From Arthrobacter sp. CDRTa11 (GTDB lineage: Bacteria > Actinomycetota > Actinomycetes > Actinomycetales > Micrococcaceae): a DNA stretch of 64,000 nt. The stretch is taken from assembly GCF_026427775.1 (NCBI RefSeq), contig NZ_CP044532.1:4464001-4528000 (forward strand). The letters run 5' to 3'. Positions 40,291 to 49,593 of this stretch are shown one piece after another; the first letter of the stretch is position 1, and each line of letters starts with the position of its first letter. Made by a program: the position numbers and the translations under genes. The notes under the pieces were generated by a model, which was given only the letters and a program-made list of their open reading frames with translations, was not told the DNA's origin and made no database searches.

Positions 40291-40890
40291 ATGAAGCAGC
40301 AACGAACAGCGGGCAACGTCCTCTCACAAGAAGTGGCGGTCACCGTCCGTGAGCACACCACTGCCCCTGCATACGCAGTCTTCGATGTCCTCACCAATTT
40401 GCCTGGACACCTCCAATGGGGAGGAGCCGAGGCTTCCACGCTTCTGTCCATGGCTGCACCGGAGGGACAGGCGCCCGCCGGAACCGAGTTCAGCTCCACA
40501 GCTGAAGACCGGATCTGCCGAATCCGAAATTCGTCGGTAGTGACCGAAGCCGTTCGGCCGTTGAGGTTTGAGCAGGTCACCGAGTCCGCCCTGGTTTCGA
40601 AGAAGAACGGGACGACGGCGGACTGGGTCCTGGTGCACCGCTACGAAATCGAGGCGGACGGAAACCAGAGCAACGTCACCTACACCTGCCGGCTGGTCCG
40701 GGCGACTGGGCTGCCGGGCCTATTGGCGATGTTCGGGATCCCGGTCCTGCGGTCAATCGCCTCGGTTCAATGGGCGCGGGCAAGCAGAGCAGGACTGCGG
40801 CGGCTCATCGCCGCAGCGGAAACCGCGGCGCAGGGTGAGCCTGCGCCAACAACAAGGAAAGAACAAGACAATGGCAAAGCTAACGATTGA
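40291..40890 (+). CDS. SRPBCC-family protein (START/Bet v1-like fold)
   Basis: A 199-aa protein. VTVREHTTAPAYAVFDVLTNLPGHLQWGGAEA at the N-terminus and FEQVTESALVSKKNGTTADWVLVHRYEIEADGNQSNVTYTCRLVRATGLPGLL in the middle match the polyketide-cyclase/SRPBCC hydrophobic-ligand fold. The ligand is unknown. The strong ribosome site GGGAGGTG before ATG 40291 sets the start. The 3' end overlaps the cupin gene by 20 nt. Confidence 0.8.
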   Translation: MKQQRTAGNVLSQEVAVTVREHTTAPAYAVFDVLTNLPGHLQWGGAEASTLLSMAAPEGQAPAGTEFSSTAEDRICRIRNSSVVTEAVRPLRFEQVTESALVSKKNGTTADWVLVHRYEIEADGNQSNVTYTCRLVRATGLPGLLAMFGIPVLRSIASVQWARASRAGLRRLIAAAETAAQGEPAPTTRKEQDNGKAND

Positions 40891-41245
40891 CGATCAGACC
40901 GCCCGCGTCGAGCGGATGACAGGCTACGAGGGCCGTTACCGCGAGGAAGACGGATACACAATCGCCTTCGAAAAGTTCGACGACGGAGGCGACTTCACAC
41001 CGTATTACAAGGGCCTGCCGGATGACCGGTGCCAAAGCCACCACTGGGGGTACGTTGTGAAGGGCCGGCTCATCATGCACATGCCTGCCGGAGACGAGAT
41101 CATAGAAGCCGGAGAGGCATATTACACACCTCCGGGACATACCGACGAGCTTGATCCCGGCACGGTTCTGGTGGAGTTCAGCCCGACGGAAGAACTGGCA
41201 CGGACTTTGGCAGTAGTGGCGCAGAACCTTGAGGAAGCGGGCTAA
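40871..41245 (+). CDS. Single-domain cupin protein
   Basis: A 124-aa beta-barrel protein. Cupin motif 1 appears as CQSHHWGYVVKGRLIMHMPAGDE and motif 2 as AGEAYYTPPGHTDELDPGT, including the His residues that usually bind a metal. It could be an enzyme or a small-molecule sensor. It overlaps the SRPBCC gene (20 nt), so both come from one transcript; AAGGAAAG precedes the ATG. Confidence 0.85.
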   Translation: MAKLTIDDQTARVERMTGYEGRYREEDGYTIAFEKFDDGGDFTPYYKGLPDDRCQSHHWGYVVKGRLIMHMPAGDEIIEAGEAYYTPPGHTDELDPGTVLVEFSPTEELARTLAVVAQNLEEAG

Positions 41246-41397
41246 ACCGGCAGCGGCAGCGCTCGCGGCCAGCACTGACCGTACGCCCTGGCCAGGAATT
41301 CCGTAGTCTGCACCGCATGACATCCCCACGCGGTGACCTGACGTCACACAACGGAACGGCATCCCGCTCCTGACCAGCAACGGCCTACCCTTGACAA

Positions 41398-41955
41398 GTG
41401 ACTTTGACTACGATCCGCACCGCCGCCGCGAGCTCCCTCGCCGCCGCAGGTCTCCTGTTTACCCTCGCCGCCTGTTCAGCACCGGCCGCCACCCAGCCAA
41501 CCACCTCCGCGCCGGCTTCCACGGCAACGTCTTCCAGCAGCGCCGACTCCGGACCCTGCACCGGCGTGAAGGTCATCGTCGATTCGGGCGCCCTGAAGCA
41601 GGCTGCCGCTGACAAGTCCGTCTGCGTGCCCGTGGACGCGGCGACTCCAGCGTCCAAGGTGCTCGAAGAAGCAGGCGTCAAAACCGTAGGCACCACCCAA
41701 TACCCCAACGAACTGATATGCCGCGTGAACGGCGTACCCGCCGCCGACTTCGAGATCGTCCACAAGGGCGGCACCTACAAGGAAGAATGCAGCGGCATGC
41801 CCGCCGCCTTTGCCTACTGGGCTATGTGGGTAAAGCCGGCCACCGGTGACTGGGCCTATGCCCAGGAGGGCCTCGCCACCCTGCAGATGAAGCCCGGAGA
41901 GAGCCTGGAACTGCTCTTCTCGGTCGACAACGAACCGGCCGCCCCGAAGGCATGA
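41398..41955 (+). CDS. DUF4430 lipoprotein, likely ECF-transporter partner
   Basis: A 185-aa protein. The lipobox LAAC follows a signal helix (SSLAAAGLLFTLAAC), then a Thr/Ser/Ala-rich linker. The mature domain has VKVIVDSGALKQ, SKVLEEAGVKTVGTTQYPNELICRVNGVPA and a late YWAMWVKPATGDWAYAQEGLATLQMKPGESLELLF block. These are features of DUF4430, which is related to the C-terminal domain of transcobalamin. It overlaps the next gene by 4 nt (ATGA). I infer a surface binding or docking role for the fused transporter, with cobalamin-type ligands a possibility. I saw no cobalamin riboswitch upstream. Confidence 0.8.
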   Translation: MTLTTIRTAAASSLAAAGLLFTLAACSAPAATQPTTSAPASTATSSSSADSGPCTGVKVIVDSGALKQAAADKSVCVPVDAATPASKVLEEAGVKTVGTTQYPNELICRVNGVPAADFEIVHKGGTYKEECSGMPAAFAYWAMWVKPATGDWAYAQEGLATLQMKPGESLELLFSVDNEPAAPKA

Positions 41956-44813
41956 CGTTCCGACCCGCGCCGTTACGTGCAGCGGCGGCTCTCGCCGTCG
42001 TCTTCATCGCGGCGCGGGTCATCTACCGCATCCTTTTCTACGGGGCGGGCATCGGCGAACCGGTCCTGCTCGACCTGCCGCCGGTGCGGCTGCCTGCCCC
42101 GTTCGCCCATGTGGTCCTCCTCGGTCCCGTCACGGGACCCGGCTTATGGCAGGCGGTTCTGTCCGCCCTGCCGATCGCCGGGATCATCCTCGGTTTCGGC
42201 ATCCTCAACGCCTGGGTGGACATAGCCCGCGGTTTCGTGCACCTGGCCCGACGCGGACCCATGCAGGGCATTGCCCGGATGCTGGTGGTTGCATGGGCGG
42301 CGCTGCCGGCACTTGCCGACGCCGTCACCTCCGTGCGCCTGGCCTTCCGGTTGCGGGGCGAAAAGTTTGGAGCCCGCGCCCTGGTGCCCGTACTTGAGCG
42401 GACCCTGGAGCACGCCGGCCGGGTTGCCGCGGCCTTGGAGCTGCGCGGTTTCGGGAGCCGGGCAGCGCATAGCTCCAATAACGACGGCGACAATCCGCTT
42501 CTGGTGCGGGACGCACAGTTCCGCATTGGCGATGCGCAGGTGCGCGTTGCCGGCTTCACGCCGTCGAGCGGTTCAATCACGGTCATTACCGGGCCCACCG
42601 GCTCCGGCAAGTCCACCATCCTGCGGGGCATCGCCGGCCTCCTCTCCCACGTTGACGGCGGAGAAATCTCCGGTACCGTCCGCGTCGGCGGAGCGGACCG
42701 CGCCACCACGCCTCCACGCGATACCGCCCGCCTTATCGGCGTCATTTTGCAGAATCCGCGCGCAGCGTTCGCCAGCACCCGGGTCCGTGATGAAATCTCC
42801 CTCGCGCTTGAGCTGCGCGGCATGGCTTCCGGCGCCGTCAAGGCCCGGGTGCTGGAGGTCGCCGAGAGCATCGGGGTGGAAGCCCTGCTGGACCGGAATC
42901 TCAGTACCCTTTCGGCGGGTGAGGCCACGCTCGTGGCCATCGCCGCCGCCGTGGTGGAGCGCCCGCCCCTGCTCCTGGTTGATGAGCCCCTGGCCGATCT
43001 TGACACCTCAGCACGCCGGCACGTCATCGCCGTGCTCAGCGCCCTGGCCCACGAATCCGGTGTGTGTGTCATCGTGGCGGAGCACCGGGCGGAGCAGCTG
43101 GTACCGGTTGCCGACTCGTGGTGGACCATCGACGGCGGCGCCCTGGTGCCCGGTTCCGCGCCAGCCGCGCGTTCGCACCCTCTCGAGGCCAGTCCGACGC
43201 CGGCAGCGCCAGCGGATCTCGTGCCCGTTCTGACTGCCACTAACCTTGCCGTGCACCGCAAGGGCAAGCCACTCGTCCGCGAAGCGTCGCTGACCCTGCA
43301 CCGCGGCGAGGTGGTGGCCCTGGTGGGGCCGAACGGGGCCGGGAAGTCGTCCCTCCTGGTGGCGCTCGCGCTCGGTGAGGGAACGGGTGGTGGCGGAACA
43401 GCCGACGGCGGCACGGGCGGTCAGAACATGCTCGGCGGCGGCCGCGTCGCCCTCGTCCCGGACGCCTCGGACGATCTCTTCACCAGGGATACTGTCGCAG
43501 CAGAGCTGCGCGCCGCCGAGCGGCGCCAGGCGCGCCGAAAGAACGGCGCCAAGCCTGAGCCGGGTTCCGCAGCTTCCCATCTGGCCCGGCTGCGGGGAGA
43601 CGTCAGCATACCTATCGGACACGAGCATCCCCGGGACCTCTCTGCCGGTGAGCGCAGGATCCTTGCCATCGCGCTGCAGACCATGGACGACCCCCAGGTT
43701 CTCCTGATCGACGAGCCCACCCGCGGACTCGATCCAGCAGCGCGCGCAGCAGTCTCCACGGCACTGCGGGCCGCAGCGGACGCCGGCGCGGCCGTCATGA
43801 TCGCCACACATGACCACGACTTTGCCCAAGGCCTCGGCGCGCGGATCCTTCCGATGAGTGACGGCGTCGCGCCTTCGTCCGCGGCAGCCCATGTTCCTGA
43901 AGAGCCGCTTCCGGCTCGCCAGCCAGCAGGTGCCGGGCCACGATCAAGTGTCCTCGACGAAACAGACTCCCAGAGCGCGGCCAGGAAGCCCCGCATCCGG
44001 ATGCCGCGGGGCGTCGAGCTCGTAGTTCTCGCTGCCGCAAACATTTTGGCCCTTGCGGCGTTCTGCTGGCCTTTGCTCGCCGCGGCCCTCCCCCAGGATG
44101 CCGCCGCGGCGCTCCCGTATGCGGCGCTGGCCATCGCGCCGCTCGCCGTCGTTGCCATCGTGGTGTCGCTGGACGGCTCGGTCAGCTCCGCGCACACGGT
44201 GGCGTTGCTCGGTGTCCTGGCCGCCGTCGGCTCGGCGGTGCGGGTGGCAAGTACCGGCGTCGGGGGCGTGGAGGCAGTGTTTATCCTGCTGATCCTGGCC
44301 GGCCGGGCCTTCGGGGCCCGTTTCGGGCTGCTGCTGGGCGCCGCCACCATCGCCGTCTCCAGTGCCCTGTGGAGTGGCATCGGGCCGTGGACACCATTCC
44401 AGATCTTCGCCTGCGCGTGGGTGGGCGCCGGGGCCGGCCTGCTCCCCCGACGCGTGCGCGGCAAAGCCGAACTGTGGATGCTGTGCGGCTACGGCGTGGT
44501 GGCGTCCTACGTGTTCGGCCTGCTGACCAACCTGTGGTTCTGGCCCTTCGCGGTAGGCGCCGGCACCGGCATCTCCTACGTGCCCGGCGCACCTCTGGGC
44601 ACCAACCTCAGCAGCTTCCTGCTCTACTCGCTGGTGACGTCAACGGCGGGCTGGGACACGCTGCGTGCCGTCACCACCATCGTCGGAATCATTCTGGTGG
44701 GCCGGGCCGTTCTCGCCGCGTTCCGGCGGGTCAAGCCGGTCGCCAGCATGGGCAGGCAAGCCGCAAAGGCTCAATCAATCCAGGCCAAAGACCGGCTTCA
44801 ACTCAGGGTCTGA
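41952..44813 (+). CDS. Four-part fused ECF transporter (EcfT-EcfA-EcfA'-EcfS)
   Basis: A 953-aa protein holding a complete energy-coupling-factor importer. Residues about 1-175 form the EcfT-like membrane part, with two ARG-like coupling motifs (FRLRGEKFG, LELRGFGS). The first ATPase (about 180-400) has GPTGSGKST near 213, LSAGEATLVAIAAA and LLLVDEPLADLD. The second ATPase (about 425-640) has GPNGAGKSS near 459, LSAGERRILAIAL and LLIDEPTRGLDP. An EcfS-like membrane part with about six helices covers about 690-930. All nucleotide-binding residues look intact. Fusion of all four parts is uncommon. The substrate is unknown; the coupled DUF4430 lipoprotein hints at a cobalamin-like vitamin. Confidence 0.88.
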   Translation: MTFRPAPLRAAAALAVVFIAARVIYRILFYGAGIGEPVLLDLPPVRLPAPFAHVVLLGPVTGPGLWQAVLSALPIAGIILGFGILNAWVDIARGFVHLARRGPMQGIARMLVVAWAALPALADAVTSVRLAFRLRGEKFGARALVPVLERTLEHAGRVAAALELRGFGSRAAHSSNNDGDNPLLVRDAQFRIGDAQVRVAGFTPSSGSITVITGPTGSGKSTILRGIAGLLSHVDGGEISGTVRVGGADRATTPPRDTARLIGVILQNPRAAFASTRVRDEISLALELRGMASGAVKARVLEVAESIGVEALLDRNLSTLSAGEATLVAIAAAVVERPPLLLVDEPLADLDTSARRHVIAVLSALAHESGVCVIVAEHRAEQLVPVADSWWTIDGGALVPGSAPAARSHPLEASPTPAAPADLVPVLTATNLAVHRKGKPLVREASLTLHRGEVVALVGPNGAGKSSLLVALALGEGTGGGGTADGGTGGQNMLGGGRVALVPDASDDLFTRDTVAAELRAAERRQARRKNGAKPEPGSAASHLARLRGDVSIPIGHEHPRDLSAGERRILAIALQTMDDPQVLLIDEPTRGLDPAARAAVSTALRAAADAGAAVMIATHDHDFAQGLGARILPMSDGVAPSSAAAHVPEEPLPARQPAGAGPRSSVLDETDSQSAARKPRIRMPRGVELVVLAAANILALAAFCWPLLAAALPQDAAAALPYAALAIAPLAVVAIVVSLDGSVSSAHTVALLGVLAAVGSAVRVASTGVGGVEAVFILLILAGRAFGARFGLLLGAATIAVSSALWSGIGPWTPFQIFACAWVGAGAGLLPRRVRGKAELWMLCGYGVVASYVFGLLTNLWFWPFAVGAGTGISYVPGAPLGTNLSSFLLYSLVTSTAGWDTLRAVTTIVGIILVGRAVLAAFRRVKPVASMGRQAAKAQSIQAKDRLQLRV

Positions 44814-45031
44814 GTACATCGCCACCGTCCTGACCGATCGACGGAACCTCTAGGCGCTACTGACGAACTTCGATGTTGGGGTTGGTTTTCTATGACCACT
44901 TGGCCATCCGATGCCCCCGTCGAGTGATGAACGGTGAGCACCACTCTGCACGGGTATCCCTACGCCTTCGCGAAAACTATACGAAAGTTCCATTGTCGGC
45001 GTTTTAAGCACGGGCTCCGTTGACGTAACTC
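44814..45031. other. Intergenic region without recognised features
   Basis: About 220 nt after the ECF gene. Frames on both strands give no credible protein. I see no strong hairpin directly after the ECF stop. Confidence 0.4.
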
Positions 45032-45060
45032 TTGACCATCACGTATGTGATCAATAGACT
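45032..45060 (+). promoter_or_regulatory. Candidate promoter with palindromic operator
   Basis: -35 TTGACC, a 17-nt spacer and -10 TAGACT. The spacer contains the perfect dyad ATCACGTATGTGAT (45038-45051), so a bound regulator would block the promoter. It lies 42 nt upstream of a 49-codon gene and about 390 nt upstream of the beta-oxidation operon. Confidence 0.5.
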
Positions 45061-45101
45061 TAGTCATATGACCGACTCACTGTTTAGAAGGAGAGATTAG
45101 A

Positions 45102-45251
45102 GTGACGCGGGAAGAAGCCTACGCAGGATGCCCCTCGGATTCATACGTGGAGTTCTACGGCGGCCAATGGCTCATAGTTCCCTTTGCGCCTGTCGAACAG
45201 CCTCCCTTTTTCACATGCCTGCCTGGGAACAGGGCAGTTTACCGCCCCTGA
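45102..45251 (+). CDS. Possible 49-aa small protein or leader ORF
   Basis: A 49-codon frame starting GTG, MTREEAYAGCPSDSYVEFYG, then GQWLIVPFAPVEQPPFFTC, ending RAVYRP. It has an excellent ribosome site (AAGGAGAG, about 8 nt upstream) and a candidate promoter. The composition is ordinary and no family is recognised. It may be a true small protein or a relic of a longer gene. It is followed by 190 nt without a clear gene before the acyl-CoA dehydrogenase start. Confidence 0.45.
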   Translation: MTREEAYAGCPSDSYVEFYGGQWLIVPFAPVEQPPFFTCLPGNRAVYRP

Positions 45252-45443
45252 TTTCATTGGCGACCAGCCAAGGTTCAACCAAATGTGTTCTGCCCACTGG
45301 GGAAGTCGGCCAACGTACTGCCGATATCGGTTCAGGGACAAGCATTTAGCTGGCTCCCATTTGCCGCCACGGTGGGTTTTCCGCCCAAACTAACCGCTCC
45401 CCTGCCCTAGCAGGAGCGGAAGCCCAAGACTGAGGACTGCACG

Positions 45444-46700
45444 ATGACGACGCCGTCAATCACCGCCCAAGAGGCCCATACCCGCGTACCGGAAGAGTTC
45501 CCGGCCGGAACAGTTGAACCCGAGTATGTTCTGACCGATCCACCTGAAATTGATCCTGCCGGTGTGTTTGTCAACATCGGTGCGGCAGACCGTGCTTACT
45601 GGGCTCGCGCCCGGACCTTTGTCCAGGAGGAAGTGCTGCCGGTCATCGGCGGCTACTGGGAGCGAGCGGAGTACCCACTGCATCTAGTACGGCGGATGGG
45701 CGAGCTTGATCTGCTACGGGATGGCGTTCAGGTTGAAGGTTTCGCCCCAATGAGCAAGCTGGCAGCCGGGCTGGTGTCCATGGAGATCAGCCGGGGCGAC
45801 GGGTCCCTGAGCACCGCCATTGGCGTCCAGGGCGGACTGGCCATGCGCTCGATCGCATACTGCGGGTCAGGGGAGCAGAAGGACCGATGGCTGCCTGCTC
45901 TGTCGCGGGCGGATGACTTTGCTGCCTTCGGCCTGACCGAGCCGACCCACGGCTCGGATTCCGTAGGCCTGGAGACCTCCGCCACCCGCACCGATGGAGG
46001 TTTCCTGCTTAACGGCGAGAAGAAGTGGATCGGCAACGGTTCGATTGGCGGACTCACAGTGATCTGGGCACGAGCCGAAGACGGACAAGTCCACGGGTAC
46101 CTCGTCCCCCAGGAATCCCCCGGATACAGGGCTACGGTCATCGAAGGCAAATCTTCGCTGCGGGCCATCTGGCAGGCGCATATCCGGCTGGAGAACGTCT
46201 TCGTTCCGGCCTCTAACGAATTGCCTGGCGCCACCTCCTTCAAGGACGTCGCCCGAATCCTGTTAGCCACTCGTGTCAGCGTCGCCTGGTGCGCCGTCGG
46301 CCAGGCGACCGCCTGCTACGAGACCGCGGTACAGTACGCCGCGCAACGCAAACAATTTGGCCGGCCCCTGGCCGCATCCCAGATCGTGCAGGAACGCCTG
46401 GCCCGGATGCAGAGCGAACTGGTCACCATGCAACTCATGGCCCTGCAGGCGACACGCCTGGACGAAACCGGCAATTTAACCCCTGAGCAGGCATCTCTGG
46501 CCAAATTCACCTGTACCCGCACGGCCCGTACCATCGCCGCCAACGCCCGGGACCTGCTTGGCGGCAACGGGATCCTGGTGGCCAACCGTGTAGCCCGGCA
46601 TATGGCTGACATTGAAGCCCTCCACACCTATGAAGGCACTGAGACCATACAAGCCCTGATAATCGGGCGGTCCATCACAGGAATATCTGCATTCGCCTGA
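45444..46700 (+). CDS. Acyl-CoA dehydrogenase (glutaryl-CoA dehydrogenase-like)
   Basis: A 418-aa FAD enzyme. FAD-binding blocks are FAAFGLTEPTHGSDSVGLETSA and NGEKKWIGNGSIGGLTVIWA; the catalytic Glu is in ALHTYEGTETIQALIIGRSITG, the C-terminal signature of the GCDH-like branch; RKQFGRPLAASQIVQERLARM is also typical. It introduces the alpha-beta double bond of an acyl-CoA, possibly with decarboxylation if the substrate is glutaryl-CoA. It is first in a four-gene operon with thiolase, acyl-CoA ligase and FadB-like genes. Confidence 0.9.
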   Translation: MTTPSITAQEAHTRVPEEFPAGTVEPEYVLTDPPEIDPAGVFVNIGAADRAYWARARTFVQEEVLPVIGGYWERAEYPLHLVRRMGELDLLRDGVQVEGFAPMSKLAAGLVSMEISRGDGSLSTAIGVQGGLAMRSIAYCGSGEQKDRWLPALSRADDFAAFGLTEPTHGSDSVGLETSATRTDGGFLLNGEKKWIGNGSIGGLTVIWARAEDGQVHGYLVPQESPGYRATVIEGKSSLRAIWQAHIRLENVFVPASNELPGATSFKDVARILLATRVSVAWCAVGQATACYETAVQYAAQRKQFGRPLAASQIVQERLARMQSELVTMQLMALQATRLDETGNLTPEQASLAKFTCTRTARTIAANARDLLGGNGILVANRVARHMADIEALHTYEGTETIQALIIGRSITGISAFA

Positions 46701-46762
46701 TTTCACCGCATGGCCGCACCTACCCTTTTTCCCCCGTCATTCCTGTCCGAAAGGCAGCCCCA

Positions 46763-47959
46763 ATGAACACCGATGCCACTACTCCCGTCATTCTCGGCGG
46801 CGCCCGAACCCCCTTCGGGCGCTTCCGGGGTGCCCTCACGCCGTTCTCCGCCACCGACCTCGGTTCCCTCGCCATCCGTGCAGCTCTGGAGCGCAGCGGC
46901 GTAGCCGCCACACAGATTGATGCCGTTGTTGTCGGCCAGGTCATCCAGGCCGGCGCTCGCCAGGGACCGGCCCGGCAGGCAAGCCTGGGCGCCGGCATCG
47001 CCTGGGACGTCCCTACGGTGACGGTAAACAAGCTCTGCATTTCCGGCCTAACCGCCATAATCGACGCTGCCCGGATGATCCGGGGCGGAGAGGCCGACTT
47101 TGTCGTGGCCGCCGGCCAGGAATCGATGACCAACGCTCCGCACCTGGTTAAGGGGCTACGGACAGGTGTAACCATAGGAGACACGCCCCTGGTGGACTCG
47201 CTGAACCACGACGGTCTGCAGGACCCGTTCAGCGGTGAACTTATGGGCTCGGCCACGGACGCCGGTAACGCCGCACGCAGCATCAGCCGCCAGCACCAGG
47301 ACGAGGTCTCCGCCCTGTCCCACCAGCGCGCCGAAACCGCCCGCGCCGCGGGCATCTTCGCGGAGGAAATCGTCCCCGTGGAGATCCCGCAGCGACGGGG
47401 ACCAGCGTTGACGCTCGAGGCCGACGAAGGCATCCGCCCCGGAACGACCGTGGAGGACCTCGCGGCGCTCAAGCCGGCCTTCGCGAAGGGTGAGCAGGCA
47501 ACCATCACCGCAGGTTCCTCCTCTCCGCTCTCCGACGGGGCCGCAGCGGTGGTCATTGCCAGCAAGGCTGCCGCCAAAGCGGCAGGCCTGGAATGGATCG
47601 CAGAAATCGGCGCACACGGCCAGACCGCCGGCCCGGACGGGTACCTGCATTCTCAACCGTCACGAGCCATCGCGGCAGCACTCAAACGTGAAGGACTCAC
47701 CACTCAGCAGTTGGACCTCATTGAGGTCAATGAAGCCTTCGCCTCCGTAGTCATCCAGTCCGCCAAAGACCTTGGCATCGATCCCGACCGCATTAACGCC
47801 GAGGGCGGAGCTATCGCCCTCGGACACCCGGTCGGCGCCTCTGGCGCCCGGCTGGTCCTGCACCAGGCACTGGCGCTCAAGCGCCGCGGCGGCGGGACCG
47901 GCGTCGTTGCCCTGTGCGGCGGCGGAGGGCAGGGCGACGCCCTGATCCTCAAGGCATAA
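46763..47959 (+). CDS. Acetyl-CoA C-acyltransferase (thiolase)
   Basis: A 398-aa thiolase. The nucleophile Cys is in VNKLCISGLTAIIDAARMI near residue 91, GHPVGASGAR holds the catalytic His near 352, and the second Cys is in VVALCGGGGQGDALIL near 385. It catalyses the last, carbon-carbon cleaving step of beta-oxidation (or the reverse). It sits 62 nt after the dehydrogenase and 38 nt before the ligase on the same strand. Confidence 0.95.
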   Translation: MNTDATTPVILGGARTPFGRFRGALTPFSATDLGSLAIRAALERSGVAATQIDAVVVGQVIQAGARQGPARQASLGAGIAWDVPTVTVNKLCISGLTAIIDAARMIRGGEADFVVAAGQESMTNAPHLVKGLRTGVTIGDTPLVDSLNHDGLQDPFSGELMGSATDAGNAARSISRQHQDEVSALSHQRAETARAAGIFAEEIVPVEIPQRRGPALTLEADEGIRPGTTVEDLAALKPAFAKGEQATITAGSSSPLSDGAAAVVIASKAAAKAAGLEWIAEIGAHGQTAGPDGYLHSQPSRAIAAALKREGLTTQQLDLIEVNEAFASVVIQSAKDLGIDPDRINAEGGAIALGHPVGASGARLVLHQALALKRRGGGTGVVALCGGGGQGDALILKA

Positions 47960-47997
47960 CGACGCCCTCCCACTCATCACCAAGGACACCAGCCACT

Positions 47998-49593
47998 ATG
48001 ACAAACACGCTAGCCACTGACGACTTCAGCACGATCTCCCTCGCAGCCATCTTGGCCGAGTCAGCCGCCCGGAGGCCTCGGGCCACCGCCATCATCGTCG
48101 GAGACGAAAAGACCAGCTACGAGCAACTGTGGGAACAAACCCGGGCCTACGCCGGGGCGCTGCGCGCCCGCGGCGTCGGACCAGGCGACCCCGTGGCCAT
48201 CCTCATCCCCAACGTGGCGGACTTCGCCCGTGTCTACTACGCCGTCCTGGCCCTCGGAGGGGTCGTGGTCCCGGTCCATGCACTGCTGAAGGCCGGTGAA
48301 ATTGAGTACGCATTGCGCGACAGCGGCGCCAGGTTGCTCATCTGTGCTGCCCCCCTGCTGGGCGAGGGTGCCCCGGGCGCCGCTGCAGCCGAGGTGGAAG
48401 TGCTGACGGTGATGGCTCCGGACGCTAGTGTGTGTCCCGCCCGGCTGGAATCCGAGGCCGTCGCTGCTGACCCGATTCAAAGCTACGTCCCGCGCAAGCC
48501 GCAGGACATCGCGACCATCCTCTATACCTCCGGGACGACAGGGAAACCCAAAGGTGCCCTCGGCACGCATTTCGCTCTGATGGAACAGGTCAATGTGCTA
48601 CTGAACGGCACCTTCGATCTCCGGCCCGACGATCATGTGTTTGGCGGCCTGCCGCTCTTCCACACCTTCGGCCAGACCTGCGTGCTCAACGCTGGTCTCC
48701 GCGCCGGCGCCACCATAGTCATGTGCCCAAGATTCACCGGCGGTGCGGCGTTGGAACTGCTGCACCAACACAAGATCAACGTCTTCTTCGGCGTGCCCAC
48801 CATGTACGTGGCGCTACTGGAAGCAGCTAAGACCAATCCCGCCCGCCCCGACGGGCTGCGCTACTGCATCTCAGGCGGCGCTTCTCTGCCGGTAGCGGTG
48901 ATGGATGAATTCCGCGAGGTCTTCGGGGCCGACATCTACGAAGGCTACGGCCTGACGGAGACCTCCCCCGTAGCTAGCTTTAACCACGTGGGCACAACGC
49001 CTCGCCCTGGCTCCATCGGAACGCCCATCTGGGGCGTTGAAATTGAAATCGCCCGACCCGAGGCCACTGACAGCATTGAACTACTGCCGCTTGATGAACT
49101 AGGCGAACTGGTGATTCGGGGGCACAACCTCTTCAGGGGCTATCTGAACCGGCCGGACGCGACAGCCGAGGCGGTCATCGACGGCTGGTTCAGGACGGGT
49201 GACCTGGGTACGAAGGACAAGGACGGCTACCTGCGCATTCTGGACCGTAAGAAGGACATGATCATTCGAAACGGCTACAACGTGTATCCGCGAGAGGTCG
49301 AAGAAGTCCTGAACCGGCATCCCGAAGTGGTCAGCGCGGCAGTCTTCGGCGTCGTACACAATTTGCATGGCCAGGAAGTCGCAGCCGCCGTCGTTACCTC
49401 GCCGGGCAGCACCGTCAGGGCCGGGAACCTGGTCGAATACGCGCGCAGCCAGCTAGCCGCCTACAAATACCCGCGGATTATCAACGTGGTGTCTGAACTG
49501 CCCTTGGGACCAAGCGGAAAAATCCTCAAACGCGTGCTCGCTGAGCACTACTCAGGCGACCTCGCTTCCGTCGCCGGAGAGGACAAGCCATGA
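47998..49593 (+). CDS. Fatty acid-type acyl-CoA ligase
   Basis: A 531-aa adenylate-forming enzyme. The AMP motif is ILYTSGTTGKPKGALGTH near residue 178, YEGYGLTETSPVASFN is the A5-type motif, WFRTGDLGTKDKDGYLRILDRKKDMIIRNGYNVYPREVEEVL covers the hinge, and the catalytic Lys is in PLGPSGKILKR. It activates a carboxylic acid to its CoA ester for the operon's beta-oxidation steps. ATG 47998 is used; a longer frame overlaps the thiolase. It ends with a 4-nt ATGA overlap to the next gene. Confidence 0.93.
   Translation: MTNTLATDDFSTISLAAILAESAARRPRATAIIVGDEKTSYEQLWEQTRAYAGALRARGVGPGDPVAILIPNVADFARVYYAVLALGGVVVPVHALLKAGEIEYALRDSGARLLICAAPLLGEGAPGAAAAEVEVLTVMAPDASVCPARLESEAVAADPIQSYVPRKPQDIATILYTSGTTGKPKGALGTHFALMEQVNVLLNGTFDLRPDDHVFGGLPLFHTFGQTCVLNAGLRAGATIVMCPRFTGGAALELLHQHKINVFFGVPTMYVALLEAAKTNPARPDGLRYCISGGASLPVAVMDEFREVFGADIYEGYGLTETSPVASFNHVGTTPRPGSIGTPIWGVEIEIARPEATDSIELLPLDELGELVIRGHNLFRGYLNRPDATAEAVIDGWFRTGDLGTKDKDGYLRILDRKKDMIIRNGYNVYPREVEEVLNRHPEVVSAAVFGVVHNLHGQEVAAAVVTSPGSTVRAGNLVEYARSQLAAYKYPRIINVVSELPLGPSGKILKRVLAEHYSGDLASVAGEDKP

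Noticed and set aside
41246..41397. Possible cobalamin riboswitch upstream of the DUF4430-ECF genes
   Set aside because: I looked for the B12-box (GCCACTG-type) and found nothing convincing in the 152-nt gap.
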